Shown here: piece after piece, positions 8,986 through 18,309 of the stretch | How positions within the stretch are numbered: position 1 is the stretch's first letter | Layout: every line of letters begins with the position of its first letter | Assembly (NCBI RefSeq): GCF_047731265.1 | Contig: NZ_CP159835.1 | Location: forward strand, 806,001-870,000 | Origin: Patiriisocius sp047731265 | Lineage (GTDB): Bacteria; Bacteroidota; Bacteroidia; Flavobacteriales; Flavobacteriaceae | DNA: 64,000 bases | Direction: 5' to 3' | Notes under the pieces: model-generated | What the model was told of the DNA's origin: nothing | Databases searched by the model: none | The model's input: only the letters and a program-made list of their open reading frames with translations | Translations under genes and position numbers: made by a program

Positions 8986-9192
8986 ATGGCAATACAAATT
9001 CACTTAGACGATATTCTACAAGCTCACGGGATGCGCGGAAAAGAGCTTGCCGAAATTATTGGAATTACCCCAGCGAATCTTTCAATTTTAAGATCTGGCA
9101 AGGCAAAAGCTATCCGCTTTACCACATTGGATGCAATTTGTAAAGCCCTAGACTGCCAACCGGGAGCTATTATAAAATTTACAAATGATTAA
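8986..9192 (+). CDS. Small XRE-type helix-turn-helix regulator (YozG-like)
   Basis: The 68-residue protein is a single DNA-binding domain. GKELAEIIGITPANLSILRS forms the helix-turn-helix and FTTLDAICKALDCQPGAIIKF matches the closing helices of the Cro/C1 fold. It is cotranscribed with the DUF2975 gene upstream. It probably binds its own promoter region, though no clear operator was identified. A strong bidirectional terminator follows. Confidence 0.85.
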   Translation: MAIQIHLDDILQAHGMRGKELAEIIGITPANLSILRSGKAKAIRFTTLDAICKALDCQPGAIIKFTND

Positions 9193-9223
9193 TTAATCTC
9201 TTCACTTTCCATTTAATTAAAAA

Positions 9224-9255
9224 ATCCCAAATTCTTAAGTATAAGAATTTGGGAT
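9224..9255. terminator. Bidirectional terminator between the HTH gene and atpC
   Basis: A perfect 14-bp inverted repeat (9224-9237 and 9242-9255) closes a 4-base AGTA loop, with an A-run before and a T-run after. It lies between the convergent ends of the HTH gene and atpC, so it can stop transcription from both sides. Confidence 0.85.
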
Positions 9256-9275
9256 CATTTTTTAGCGTAAAAGTG

Positions 9276-9551
9276 TTAGTCTGCTAGAACAATCACTTTA
9301 TTATTATTCATTTCGATAGTGCCACCTTTGATGTCCAAGGTCCAACTTCCATCTACTTGTTTAAATTTGCCTTCATACCCTTCAGCGATGGTTGGGTTTC
9401 CTTTGAATTTCATGGTACCTTTCATTAATAATGAAACTACGGATGCGTGGTTATTCAACATTTGAAATTCGCCATCCATTCCCGGCACGGTTACGCTTTC
9501 AACTTCGCCGCTTACTAAGGATGCTTCTGGAGTTACTATTTCTAAATACAT
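9276..9551 (-). CDS. atpC: F1Fo ATP synthase epsilon subunit
   Basis: From the ATG at 9551 the protein has 91 residues beginning MYLEIVTPEASLVSGEVESV, the typical start; an upstream in-frame start adds a tail unlike the family. PGMDGEFQMLNNHASVVSLL is the hallmark of the N-terminal beta-sandwich. The C-terminal two-helix regulatory domain of the roughly 135-residue proteobacterial subunit is absent, as I recall is normal in Bacteroidota. It follows atpD in the same orientation, about 85 bases downstream. Confidence 0.93.
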   Translation of the reverse strand: MYLEIVTPEASLVSGEVESVTVPGMDGEFQMLNNHASVVSLLMKGTMKFKGNPTIAEGYEGKFKQVDGSWTLDIKGGTIEMNNNKVIVLAD

Positions 9552-9635
9552 ATTTTTTAGTATTGAGTATTTAGTAGTGAGTAGTGAGAAAAGCAATATA
9601 TGCTAAAGACTCATTATTCACTACTTATTACTATT
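9552..9635. repeat. Imperfect inverted repeat between atpD and atpC
   Basis: The spacer contains TAGTAGTGAGTAGTGAG-like sequence at its left and the near-complement CTCATTATTCACTACTTATT at its right, able to form a long imperfect stem. It may tune atpC expression or mRNA processing; this is inference. It overlaps no gene. Confidence 0.4.
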
Positions 9636-11141
9636 TTAAGCTTCCGCTAACATTTTCTCTCCAGCTTCGATTGCTTCTTCGATCGAACCTTTAAGGTTAA
9701 ACGCTGCTTCTGGAAGATGGTCTAACTCACCGTCCATAATCATTGTAAATCCTTTGATTGTTTCTTTAATATCAACCAATACTCCAGGAATACCAGTAAA
9801 CTGTTCTGCTACGTGGAAAGGTTGTGACAAGAAACGCTGTACACGACGTGCACGGTTTACCGCCATTTTATCTTCTTCAGATAATTCCTCCATACCAAGA
9901 ATAGCAATGATATCTTGTAATTCTTTATAACGTTGTAATAATTCTTTTACACGTTGTGCACAATCATAATGCTCATCTCCTAAGATAGCCGCCGTTAAAA
10001 TACGTGACGTCGAATCTAGAGGATCTACCGCTGGGTAAATACCAAGCTCTGCAATTTTACGAGACAATACCGTCGTTGCATCTAAGTGAGCAAACGTTGT
10101 TGCTGGTGCTGGATCTGTTAAATCATCTGCAGGCACATAAACCGCTTGTACAGATGTAATAGAACCTTTTTTAGTGGATGTAATGCGTTCTTGCATAGCA
10201 CCCATCTCTGTTGCTAAAGTAGGTTGGTATCCTACCGCAGATGGCATACGTCCTAGAAGTGCTGAAACCTCAGAACCTGCTTGTGTAAAACGGAAAATAT
10301 TATCAACAAAGAAAAGCACATCTTTTCCTTGACCATCTCCAGCTCCATCTCTAAAATATTCTGCAATAGTTAAACCAGACAAGGCAACACGTGCGCGTGC
10401 TCCAGGTGGTTCGTTCATTTGTCCAAAAACGAACGTTGCCTTTGATTCTCTCATCTTCATCTTATCTACTTTAGATAAGTCCCATCCGCCTTCTTCCATA
10501 GAATGCATAAAGTCATCACCATATTTGATAATTCCAGACTCAAGCATTTCTCTCAAAAGGTCATTTCCTTCTCGTGTTCTTTCCCCTACTCCTGCGAATA
10601 CTGAAAGTCCACCGTGACCTTTTGCAATATTGTTAATCAACTCTTGGATCAAAACGGTTTTGCCTACTCCGGCACCGCCAAAAAGACCAATCTTACCACC
10701 CTTTGCATAAGGCTCAATAAGATCAATTACTTTAATACCTGTAAAAAGTACTTCACTAGATGTTGAAAGATCTTCAAATAAAGGTGCATCCCTGTGAATA
10801 GGCAGACCATCTTTTCCTTCTTTAGGAAGCGCCGCCATCCCATCAATAGGATCACCAATTACGTTAAAAAGACGTCCATAAATATCTGGACCGATAGGCA
10901 TTTGTATTGCAGCTCCTGTTGAAACAGCTTCCACCCCGCGGCTTAAACCATCCGTAGAATCCATCGAGATGGTACGAACTGTATTTTCACCTACGTGAGA
11001 TTGTACTTCAAGAATTAACTTGTTTCCATTATTATCAACTCTAAGACTATCGTAAATCTTTGGAAGTTCGGCTCCATTAGCAAACTCAACGTCTACTACT
11101 GGTCCAATAATCTGTGCAACTTTTCCTGTAACTTTTGACAT
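9636..11141 (-). CDS. atpD: F1Fo ATP synthase beta subunit
   Basis: This is the catalytic subunit of F1. The 501-residue protein has Walker A GGAGVGKT (155-162), GERTREGNDL with the catalytic Glu, DVLFFVDNIFRFTQAG (Walker B) and the DELSEED-like segment as EELSEEDK. It forms a two-gene unit with atpC, while the other F1Fo genes are not in this window, the split arrangement usual for Bacteroidota. A well-formed promoter lies upstream at 11203-11235. Confidence 0.98.
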   Translation of the reverse strand: MSKVTGKVAQIIGPVVDVEFANGAELPKIYDSLRVDNNGNKLILEVQSHVGENTVRTISMDSTDGLSRGVEAVSTGAAIQMPIGPDIYGRLFNVIGDPIDGMAALPKEGKDGLPIHRDAPLFEDLSTSSEVLFTGIKVIDLIEPYAKGGKIGLFGGAGVGKTVLIQELINNIAKGHGGLSVFAGVGERTREGNDLLREMLESGIIKYGDDFMHSMEEGGWDLSKVDKMKMRESKATFVFGQMNEPPGARARVALSGLTIAEYFRDGAGDGQGKDVLFFVDNIFRFTQAGSEVSALLGRMPSAVGYQPTLATEMGAMQERITSTKKGSITSVQAVYVPADDLTDPAPATTFAHLDATTVLSRKIAELGIYPAVDPLDSTSRILTAAILGDEHYDCAQRVKELLQRYKELQDIIAILGMEELSEEDKMAVNRARRVQRFLSQPFHVAEQFTGIPGVLVDIKETIKGFTMIMDGELDHLPEAAFNLKGSIEEAIEAGEKMLAEA

Positions 11142-11202
11142 TATTAAGTATTTCTGTTTTAGTTATCTACGGGTACAAAAAGCACCCTCCTTTTTAACGC
11201 TG

Positions 11203-11235
11203 CAAAGATAGTTTTTTCTGCTGAAATATTACAAA
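11203..11235 (-). promoter_or_regulatory. Promoter of atpD-atpC
   Basis: On the minus strand TTTG (11232-11235) and TATCTTTG (11203-11210) are separated by 21 bases, a good match to the Bacteroidota housekeeping consensus. The leader to the atpD ATG is about 60 bases and contains a purine-rich AGGAGGG. Confidence 0.75.
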
Positions 11236-11362
11236 GGATAAAACGTCTTTTTTAATGACTTTCTAGCAATTTTATATAAAGCTCAAAATTTGACGACTGG
11301 GTAGAGTAATACAAAACAATTAAATCATAGTTTCACATTGATATATCCCAAAATCCTATAAT

Positions 11363-11398
11363 AAAAAAGCGCACTCAAAGTATTGAGCGCGCTTTTTT
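11363..11398. terminator. Terminator after glmS
   Basis: Sixteen-base arms at 11363-11378 and 11383-11398 pair with a single G-T mismatch around an AGTA loop, with A and T runs forming the ends of the stem. It lies just past the glmS stop on the minus strand and works there as a classical intrinsic terminator. Confidence 0.85.
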
Positions 11399-11419
11399 TG
11401 TATTTGTAAAGTCTAGGTG

Positions 11420-13267
11420 CTATTCCACAGTAACAGATTTTGCTAAATTACGTGGTTGATCTACATTTTTATTCAACATCACAGCAATGTGATAGGATAA
11501 TAATTGCAGTGGTATGGTGGTTACTAACGGCGTTAATGTTTCAGGAGTTTTAGGAACTTCCATCACATAATCTGCTAATTCTCTTACAATAGTGTCTCCT
11601 TCAGTAACTACCGCTATAATTTTACCACTTCTAGCTTTTATTTCTTCGATGTTACTTACTACTTTACCGTAGTGATTGCTATTAATCGCAATAACAACTA
11701 CTGGCATGTGCTCATCAATCAAAGCAATTGGCCCATGCTTCATTTCTGCTGCTGGATAGCCTTCTGCGTGGATGTAACTTATTTCCTTTAGTTTTAAAGC
11801 ACCTTCTAAAGCCACTGGGAAGTTGTATCCTCTTCCTAAATATAAAAAGTTTGTTGCATTCTTAAAGACTTCAGCAATCTCTTCGATTTTATCATTGCTT
11901 TTTAAAGCTTCTGCTACATGTGTAGGGATCATATCCAATTCGCGCAGATGCATCATATAATCAGACTTTGATATTGTTCCTTTAACGTGTGCTAATTTTA
12001 ATGCAATCATGGTCAACACTGTAATTTGTGTTGTAAAGGCCTTAGTAGACGCAACACCTATTTCTGGTCCTGCGTGCGTATATGTACCACTATGTGTTTC
12101 TCGAGAAATTGTCGAACCAACTACATTACAAATACCGTAAACAAATGCTCCTTTTTCTTTAGCTAGTTTAATTGCCGCAAGTGTATCTGCAGTTTCTCCA
12201 CTTTGAGAAATAGCGATTACCACATCTTTTTCAGTAATAACTGGGTTTCGGTATCTAAACTCACTTGCATATTCCACCTCAACAGGTATTCTTGCCCAGT
12301 CTTCAAAAATATATTCTGCCACTAATCCTGCGTGCCAAGATGTTCCACAGGCAACAATAATAATTCTATCTGCGTTGATAAATCTTGGGATATGATTTTC
12401 TAAGCCCCCTAATTTTATGATTCCTTTATCAGCTAAAAGACGGCCCCGAAAGGTATCTTTAATTACCGAAGGTTGCTCATAAATTTCCTTAAGCATGAAA
12501 TGATCATAGCCTCCTTTTTCTATTTGCTCTATATTTAATTTAAGCTCCTGAATAAAAGGTTTTACTAATTTATCGCCTTTAATTTTTCTAACCTTTACAT
12601 CTCTACCTCTACGAATAATCGCCATTTCTTCATCTTCAAGATAGATAGCGTTATTTGTAAATTCAATAAATGGAGAGGCATCACTCGCAACAAAAAATTC
12701 GTCTTTACCAACTCCAATAGCCAATGGACTTCCCAATTTAGCTACAACAATTTCGTCTGGTTTGTTTTTATCAAATATTGCGATTGCATACGCTCCAACC
12801 ACCTGATTTAATGCTATTTGAACAGCTTTTCCAAGTTTGACATCTTGCTTCTTCTTTACTTCTTCTATAAGGTTTACAAGAACTTCAGTATCTGTATCAG
12901 ATTTAAATGTGTAGCCCCGATTTTTAAGTTCTGTTTTTATAGAAGAATAATTCTCTATAATTCCGTTATGAATAATAACTAAATCACCACTATTAGAGTA
13001 ATGGGGGTGAGAGTTCACATCATTAGGAATACCGTGAGTAGCCCATCTTGTATGACCTATACCAACACTCCCTTTTTTTGAGATTTCAGTAGCTGCTCTT
13101 TTTTCAAGATCTACTACTTTTCCTTTGGTTTTACTTAATTGTATATTTGTTCCATCATATAATGCTATTCCCGCACTGTCATAACCACGGTATTCTAAAC
13201 GTCTTAAACCGTTTATAATAATAGGGTATGCTTCTCTATGACCTATATATCCTACAATTCCACACAT
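11420..13267 (-). CDS. glmS: Glutamine--fructose-6-phosphate aminotransferase (isomerizing)
   Basis: GlmS makes glucosamine-6-phosphate from fructose-6-phosphate and glutamine, the entry to peptidoglycan and amino-sugar synthesis. The 615-residue protein has Cys2 as N-terminal nucleophile (MCGIVGYIGHREAYPI), GYDSAGIA and GHTRWATHG in the amidotransferase half. Two SIS isomerase domains follow (CGTSWHAG, SQSGETADTLA, LGRGYNFPVALEGALKLKE, AEMKHGPIALI), ending LAKSVTVE. It is the last gene of a three-gene operon, 6 bases after the DUF4270 gene. No glmS ribozyme-like leader is apparent. Confidence 0.98.
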   Translation of the reverse strand: MCGIVGYIGHREAYPIIINGLRRLEYRGYDSAGIALYDGTNIQLSKTKGKVVDLEKRAATEISKKGSVGIGHTRWATHGIPNDVNSHPHYSNSGDLVIIHNGIIENYSSIKTELKNRGYTFKSDTDTEVLVNLIEEVKKKQDVKLGKAVQIALNQVVGAYAIAIFDKNKPDEIVVAKLGSPLAIGVGKDEFFVASDASPFIEFTNNAIYLEDEEMAIIRRGRDVKVRKIKGDKLVKPFIQELKLNIEQIEKGGYDHFMLKEIYEQPSVIKDTFRGRLLADKGIIKLGGLENHIPRFINADRIIIVACGTSWHAGLVAEYIFEDWARIPVEVEYASEFRYRNPVITEKDVVIAISQSGETADTLAAIKLAKEKGAFVYGICNVVGSTISRETHSGTYTHAGPEIGVASTKAFTTQITVLTMIALKLAHVKGTISKSDYMMHLRELDMIPTHVAEALKSNDKIEEIAEVFKNATNFLYLGRGYNFPVALEGALKLKEISYIHAEGYPAAEMKHGPIALIDEHMPVVVIAINSNHYGKVVSNIEEIKARSGKIIAVVTEGDTIVRELADYVMEVPKTPETLTPLVTTIPLQLLSYHIAVMLNKNVDQPRNLAKSVTVE

Positions 13268-13273
13268 ATATTT

Positions 13274-14866
13274 TTAGTTAGATTCTGTATAATAAATTTG
13301 CAACTTTAAGCGTCGCGCTTGATTTGTTGAAGTATTACCGTGCAACACAGTACCTTCATGAGCAATTACTGAATTGGCAGGAATTTGTTCAATTCCTGGC
13401 GCTTGTTCATTTTCTAGATCTTGAAATCCAGGCTCTCCAACATTTTGAGAAACAACAAGACCAAGGGCTACGTTTGTGGAATCTTGATGAATAAGATTAC
13501 TCAAATGATTAGTAATTCTAATTTTATAAAAATCACCTGCATTATCACTTCCTCTTTCTAATCTTCCTAAGTGGATATTATAAGAGTCTATTGGTTCATC
13601 ACCAGAGGTAGTATCAAATGCATAGTCTATTAATGCAGAGTTGTTTTTAAGATCATAAATAATCAACCTTTCTGGCTCCTTAGACCCAGCTTCAACTCTA
13701 TTTTTATCCACATAAAAAATTAAATTAGCTTCGTTAATAAGCCATTTTTCTTGACGCATTTGATCCAACTCATCAGCAATTCCATTGCCATCGTTATCAT
13801 CACCAAACAACTCAATAACAGAGATAATACCTGATCCTCCACGAACATATAAAGTTTCTTGACCCTCTGTTGTATTTACCTCAAACAGATCTTGACTAAT
13901 TTGTGGTGTTAATTCATTTTCAAAGACGTTGACACTTATTGCTCCAAAATTTAATGTAAGTAGCCCTTGAAATCTCTGCTCTACAACCACATCCCCTGCA
14001 ACTGACAAAACTCCAGGAAGAGTTTGAGCCGTAAAATGCAGGTCAATTTTTGCATTTGACATATCATATTTAATCAGATTGTCACCCTGTCCTTCCACTT
14101 CAAAATAAAAACCTCGCAAGTAATCTCTAAAATTATTATTATTAATTAAATTAGCAGAGCCTTCTTGTTCTATAATCTTTTCTAAAAAATATTCATTTGG
14201 AAGCATTACCCTAATACCTGGGCCAAGCTGATTTGTAATAGTATCTGAACCACTAACATCATCATCTGTTATTTCCAACGTTGTATACCCATTTGCCGAA
14301 GGTATAAAACCTTCAATAGTATGGATTAATTCTCCTTTAAAACTACTAAACAAAGGACCCTGATTGGTGTAATAATTTTGACTTTCCTCAAATCCCGTAC
14401 TGGGATCAAAATCTCTTAAAAAATATTCAGATTCAAAAATTGAAATATTTATTGGTGTAGCACCACCGTATATAGAATCTAATGTGTAGCTAATATCTCC
14501 TGAGGTATCTACTGTACCCTCACTAAAAAATGGCATATACAAGACTACGCTGTCTAGAACAGTACCTTCACTAAAATCAGGATTTGTTTCTCCCAATATT
14601 AATTGGGCTAATAAATTAACTTTAGAAGTACCATACGTAGGATCATTATAGACTCCCAATTGATATATTGGAAGCTGATTGGATTGCACTGGCAGCATTT
14701 TCCGGCTATATGCCACTATAGTCTTCGTATCATCAAGTGTTGTATTGACATTTTGATCTCCTATAACTTCTGAACCAATAGTCCCTATTTCTTCTTCACA
14801 CGATGCCATAAAGATAATAGCACCCAAAATTGCCAAAAATTGCAGCAATAAATTTTTAATCTTCAT
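13274..14866 (-). CDS. DUF4270-family lipoprotein
   Basis: The 530-residue protein has a lipoprotein signal peptide: a basic start, a hydrophobic core and the lipobox FMASC with Cys23, followed by EEEIG. The mature part carries GSEVIGDQNV and QLPIYQLGVYNDPTYG near the N-terminus and LGRLERGSDNAGDFYKIRIT near the C-terminus. I recognise these as the flavobacterial DUF4270 pattern. It is predicted to be anchored to the outer membrane or periplasmic face. Its function is unknown. It lies between a glgA-like gene (20-base gap) and glmS (6-base gap), a conserved arrangement in the family that suggests an envelope role. Confidence 0.85.
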   Translation of the reverse strand: MKIKNLLLQFLAILGAIIFMASCEEEIGTIGSEVIGDQNVNTTLDDTKTIVAYSRKMLPVQSNQLPIYQLGVYNDPTYGTSKVNLLAQLILGETNPDFSEGTVLDSVVLYMPFFSEGTVDTSGDISYTLDSIYGGATPINISIFESEYFLRDFDPSTGFEESQNYYTNQGPLFSSFKGELIHTIEGFIPSANGYTTLEITDDDVSGSDTITNQLGPGIRVMLPNEYFLEKIIEQEGSANLINNNNFRDYLRGFYFEVEGQGDNLIKYDMSNAKIDLHFTAQTLPGVLSVAGDVVVEQRFQGLLTLNFGAISVNVFENELTPQISQDLFEVNTTEGQETLYVRGGSGIISVIELFGDDNDGNGIADELDQMRQEKWLINEANLIFYVDKNRVEAGSKEPERLIIYDLKNNSALIDYAFDTTSGDEPIDSYNIHLGRLERGSDNAGDFYKIRITNHLSNLIHQDSTNVALGLVVSQNVGEPGFQDLENEQAPGIEQIPANSVIAHEGTVLHGNTSTNQARRLKLQIYYTESN

Positions 14867-14886
14867 AAGCTAATTCTAAAAGTATA

Positions 14887-15699
14887 TTATTCTTGTAATA
14901 CTTTTGTTTTGTAAAATTCTAAATATTCCCGTTCTAAATCTTCGATATTTTGATAAGGCAGTATTGGCTTATCTAATGTATCAAGATACTGAACAAGTTC
15001 TTCTGAAATATCTTTCGAACCTATTATAATGGCGTCTGAATTATCAATTGCAACTTTCATTACATTTTCAAAAGTAGGATTTTCAAGAGGCGCAATAACA
15101 TCATCATCTATAGCATCGAATCTAATTTTGTTAGCAAGGTCCAAATTCAAGGTATTATCAAAACCTTGATTGTATACTGAAGTCACGATTTTACTATTCT
15201 CAAACAAGGGCTCATTTCCATAATAATTACGAAGATAAAGTGGCAAAAATGACGCCAACCAACCATGAACGTGAATAATATCTGGTGACCAGTTTAACTT
15301 TTTTACCGTTTCTATAACTCCTTTAGCAAAGAAAATTGCGCGCTCATCATTGTCTGAAAAAAAATTCCCATCTTCATCAGCATAAGTTGCTTTTCTTTTA
15401 AAATAATCTTCATTATCTATAAAATATACCTGCATACGCTCTTTCGGGATTGACGCCACTTTAATAATTAGTGGCATATCTAAATCATTGATGACTAAGT
15501 TCATCCCAGAAAGTCTAATTACCTCGTGTAACTGATGACGCCGCTCATTAATATTGCCATATCTTGGCATAAAAATACGTATTTGACCGTCATTTTTATT
15601 AACCATACGCGGTGCTTCAAACGACATGGAGGAAATCTCGGTCTCTGGCAGGTAAGGGATTACTTCAGACGATACATACAAGACTCTCTTATCTTTCAT
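14887..15699 (-). CDS. Truncated glycogen/starch synthase-like protein (GT5 N-terminal domain only)
   Basis: The 270-residue protein begins KRVLYVSSEVIPYLPETEIS and contains IRIFMPRYGNINERRHQLHE, VYFIDNEDYFKRKATY and PDIIHVHGWLASFLPLYLRN, all features of the N-terminal Rossmann domain of ADP-glucose-dependent glycogen synthases. The C-terminal GT-B domain is absent (full enzymes are about 480 residues). The KxGGL nucleotide-sugar loop is replaced by PETEISSMS, so catalysis is doubtful. It heads the operon with DUF4270 and glmS and diverges from panC. I recall the same short protein beside panC in other flavobacteria, so it is probably a conserved non-catalytic protein, not a broken gene. Confidence 0.8.
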   Translation of the reverse strand: MKDKRVLYVSSEVIPYLPETEISSMSFEAPRMVNKNDGQIRIFMPRYGNINERRHQLHEVIRLSGMNLVINDLDMPLIIKVASIPKERMQVYFIDNEDYFKRKATYADEDGNFFSDNDERAIFFAKGVIETVKKLNWSPDIIHVHGWLASFLPLYLRNYYGNEPLFENSKIVTSVYNQGFDNTLNLDLANKIRFDAIDDDVIAPLENPTFENVMKVAIDNSDAIIIGSKDISEELVQYLDTLDKPILPYQNIEDLEREYLEFYKTKVLQE

Positions 15700-15736
15700 A
15701 AAAAATAGTACTTTAGTAGCTGGGTTATTAAAAATG

Positions 15737-15783
15737 CAAAAATACTAAAATTTATGCAGATTGCTCCCAATAAGTTATTTTTG
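15737..15783. promoter_or_regulatory. Divergent promoters of the glgA-like operon and panC
   Basis: Two TAnnTTTG elements face opposite ways. On the minus strand TATTTTTG at 15737-15744 has a TTG 23 bases upstream and serves the glgA-like/DUF4270/glmS operon. On the plus strand TATTTTTG at 15776-15783 lies 22 bases before the panC start. The two promoters share the short intergenic space. Confidence 0.6.
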
Positions 15784-15805
15784 CGTCTCTCTTTAATAGT
15801 CTTTC

Positions 15806-16648
15806 ATGATGGTGTTTACTAAAACCGAAAATTTATTAAAAATATTACTCCCATATAGAGCCCAAAATAAAATAGGCTTTATACCCACTATGGGAGCGCT
15901 GCATACTGGTCATCTATCATTAGTTAAAAAGGCTTTAGAAAAAAATGATTGCGTTGTGGTTAGTATTTTTGTTAATCCCACTCAGTTTGATAATAGTTCT
16001 GACTTAAAAAAATATCCCCGCACACTGGAAAAAGACGTCACGCTCTTAGAAACGTTGCAAGGAACTGTTTATATTTTTACTCCAGATACTAAAACATTAT
16101 ATGGAGAAACCGTGAACTCAAAAAAATATAGGCTTGGTGCTATCGCAAGCGAAATGGAAGGAAGACATCGCAAAGGACACTTTGACGGCGTTGCGACTGT
16201 TATATCCCTTTTCTTTAAAGTTATATTGCCAAACAATGCCTATTTTGGACAAAAAGATTTTCAGCAATTACAAATCATAAAGAAACTTGTTGAAATAGAA
16301 AAGCTCCCTATAAAAATTATTGGGTGTCCTATTGTACGAGAGAAAAACGGACTTGCTATGAGCTCTCGCAACAAGAGATTAGGCCAACAGCAACTAGAGA
16401 ATGCTACAATTATTTCAAAAATACTGAAGGAAGTAAGAAGCCAGTTCAAGAAAAAATCTATTCAAGAGCTCAACAAATTAGTTGAAAATCGTTTTAAACA
16501 AAGCTCTTTACAATTAGAATACTTTGAAATCGCGAATGAAAAGACGCTTAAAACGGTTAGCAGAAAAAGAAAAGAAAATAAATACAGAGCATTTATTGCC
16601 GCCTTTTCTAAAGAAGTACGTTTGATTGATAATATGGCTCTCAATTAA
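15806..16648 (+). CDS. panC: Pantothenate synthetase
   Basis: PanC joins pantoate and beta-alanine with ATP. The 280-residue protein has the signature IGFIPTMGALHTGHLSLVKK with the HxGH nucleotide motif, VVVSIFVNPTQFD, EGRHRKGHFDGVATVI, FGQKDFQQLQIIK and REKNGLAMSSRN. The start may be either of two adjacent ATGs (15806 or 15809). It is the first gene of panC-panD-flippase-like, transcribed away from the glgA-like operon. Confidence 0.96.
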   Translation: MMVFTKTENLLKILLPYRAQNKIGFIPTMGALHTGHLSLVKKALEKNDCVVVSIFVNPTQFDNSSDLKKYPRTLEKDVTLLETLQGTVYIFTPDTKTLYGETVNSKKYRLGAIASEMEGRHRKGHFDGVATVISLFFKVILPNNAYFGQKDFQQLQIIKKLVEIEKLPIKIIGCPIVREKNGLAMSSRNKRLGQQQLENATIISKILKEVRSQFKKKSIQELNKLVENRFKQSSLQLEYFEIANEKTLKTVSRKRKENKYRAFIAAFSKEVRLIDNMALN

Positions 16649-16698
16649 TAGAGAATTATGAATTAAGAAATATGAATTTTTGAATTACCTTTGAACTC

Positions 16699-17046
16699 AT
16701 GCTAATACACGTTGTAAAATCAAAAATCCACAGGGTAAAAGCTACCGGTGCAGATCTTAATTATATAGGAAGTATAACGATTGATGAAGACTTGCTCGAT
16801 GCTGCAAATATTATAGAAGGAGAAAAAGTACAAATCGTTAACAATAACAATGGTGAACGATTAGAAACCTATGCAATTCCTGGCCCAAGGGGTAGTGGAG
16901 AAATAACACTTAACGGGGCCGCTGCGAGAAAAGTAGCTCTTGGTGATATTTTAATATTGATCACGTATGGATTAATGACTATAGAGGAAGCTAAAATTTT
17001 CAAACCTTCTCTTGTTTTTCCAAATGGAGACAATCTACTCACTTAA
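16699..17046 (+). CDS. panD: Aspartate 1-decarboxylase
   Basis: PanD makes beta-alanine from aspartate. The 115-residue proenzyme carries the self-cleavage site Gly24-Ser25 in LNYIGSITIDEDLL; Ser25 becomes the pyruvoyl cofactor. ETYAIPGPRGSGEITLNGAA and the C-terminal VFPNGDNLLT are typical. It supplies the second substrate of PanC, encoded 50 bases upstream. The spacer is an AT-rich GAATTATGAATT-type sequence with no gene. Confidence 0.97.
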   Translation: MLIHVVKSKIHRVKATGADLNYIGSITIDEDLLDAANIIEGEKVQIVNNNNGERLETYAIPGPRGSGEITLNGAAARKVALGDILILITYGLMTIEEAKIFKPSLVFPNGDNLLT

Positions 17047-17049
17047 GAT

Positions 17050-18012
17050 TTGAACAAAACCCTATCAAAAATCCTTAAAACAGCAATCCCTCTGGGATTG
17101 GGTGTTTTCTTGATTTGGTATACTTATAGTAAATTTTCTTCCCAGCAATTAGAGGAATTACGTTTGCATTTTAAAGACGCAAACTACGGTATTGTTTTAC
17201 TTTCAGTATTGCTTAGCATATTAAGCCATATTTCTCGCGCCTACAGATGGGGGTTTATGTTAGAGCCGTTGGGGCATAAGCCGAAACTTGCCAATAGCTT
17301 TATGGCAATTTCTGTGGCGTATTTAATGAACATATTTATCCCAAAAAGCGGGGAGGTTTCTAGGGCAATTATACTGGACAAATATGAAGATGTCGCATTT
17401 GAAAAAGGCTTTGGAACTATTTTAAGTGAACGTTTTATAGATTTGATTTTTTTATTAGGTTTTACCGCTTTGGCTCTTTATTTAAAATTTGATGTGCTTT
17501 ACAATTATATAGGAGAACGCATTCCTTTATCATTATTATATGCAGCAAGCATTGGAGGCGTGGTGTTGGTCTTGGCACTTTTATTATTCTTCAAATATTC
17601 AAATTCTTCGCTAAGTGAAAAAATTAAAAAATTCTTGTTAGGCCTTAAGGAAGGTCTTTTAAGCATTTTTAAAATGAAGAAAAAAACCCCTTTTATATTT
17701 CACTCGTTCGTTATTTGGGGATTATATATACTCTCTTTTTATACCGCAACCCAAGCTTTGAATGAAACATCTCAAATTGCATTTAGCACAATAATTATAG
17801 CATTTGTAGTAGGGAGTTTTACTTTTGCATTTACGAATAGCGGATTTGGAACCTATCCTGTAGCCATTGCTGGTATCTTAATTTTATTTGCAGTACCCTT
17901 TACGGTAGGCACGGCATTTGGATGGATTGTATGGATTTCAAATATAGTATCCATTGTGCTTTTTGGAGTGCTCTCGTTATTACTACTTCCTCATTTCAAT
18001 AAAAATACTTAG
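17050..18012 (+). CDS. Lysylphosphatidylglycerol synthase TM-region/UPF0104-family membrane protein
   Basis: The 320-residue protein has about eight hydrophobic helices. It carries LSHISRAYRWGFMLEPLG, then MNIFIPKSGEVSRAIILDKY and LSERFIDLIFLL, the typical motifs of the MprF flippase-like (UPF0104) membrane domain. The soluble aminoacyl-transferase domain of MprF is absent, so lipid lysylation is unlikely; lipid transport is a guess. It starts with TTG three bases after the panD stop and is thus cotranscribed with panC-panD. This grouping with panD I recall as common in Bacteroidota. Confidence 0.8.
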   Translation: MNKTLSKILKTAIPLGLGVFLIWYTYSKFSSQQLEELRLHFKDANYGIVLLSVLLSILSHISRAYRWGFMLEPLGHKPKLANSFMAISVAYLMNIFIPKSGEVSRAIILDKYEDVAFEKGFGTILSERFIDLIFLLGFTALALYLKFDVLYNYIGERIPLSLLYAASIGGVVLVLALLLFFKYSNSSLSEKIKKFLLGLKEGLLSIFKMKKKTPFIFHSFVIWGLYILSFYTATQALNETSQIAFSTIIIAFVVGSFTFAFTNSGFGTYPVAIAGILILFAVPFTVGTAFGWIVWISNIVSIVLFGVLSLLLLPHFNKNT

Positions 18013-18309
18013 TAAACCGCTTCTACGTTCTAAAGTGCCGTGGGTTTTTTCTGGATCAAATTGATTTTAAAATACCTTAGTAATAAGTTCCCTAGTCTTG
18101 TCTCGATTTTTTTAAGGAGGCCGATGGTAGTAAAATTTTATGCTAAAATCATAGATTAGTTGTCTCAACAATGTTTGGAAGCTAAGTACAATTGCTCAAT
18201 GTAACCTAATGGGAAACGTGCATCGTTTTAACTAATTTCAAGAGCAATACTAGGAAGTAGTAATAAGATATAAAAACGTCATTTAGGTTACAGGATTATA
18301 GTTTTAAAA

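Noticed and set aside
11142..11419. glmS ribozyme or riboswitch near glmS
   Set aside because: The region lies downstream of glmS, not upstream, and holds only its terminator and the atpD promoter.
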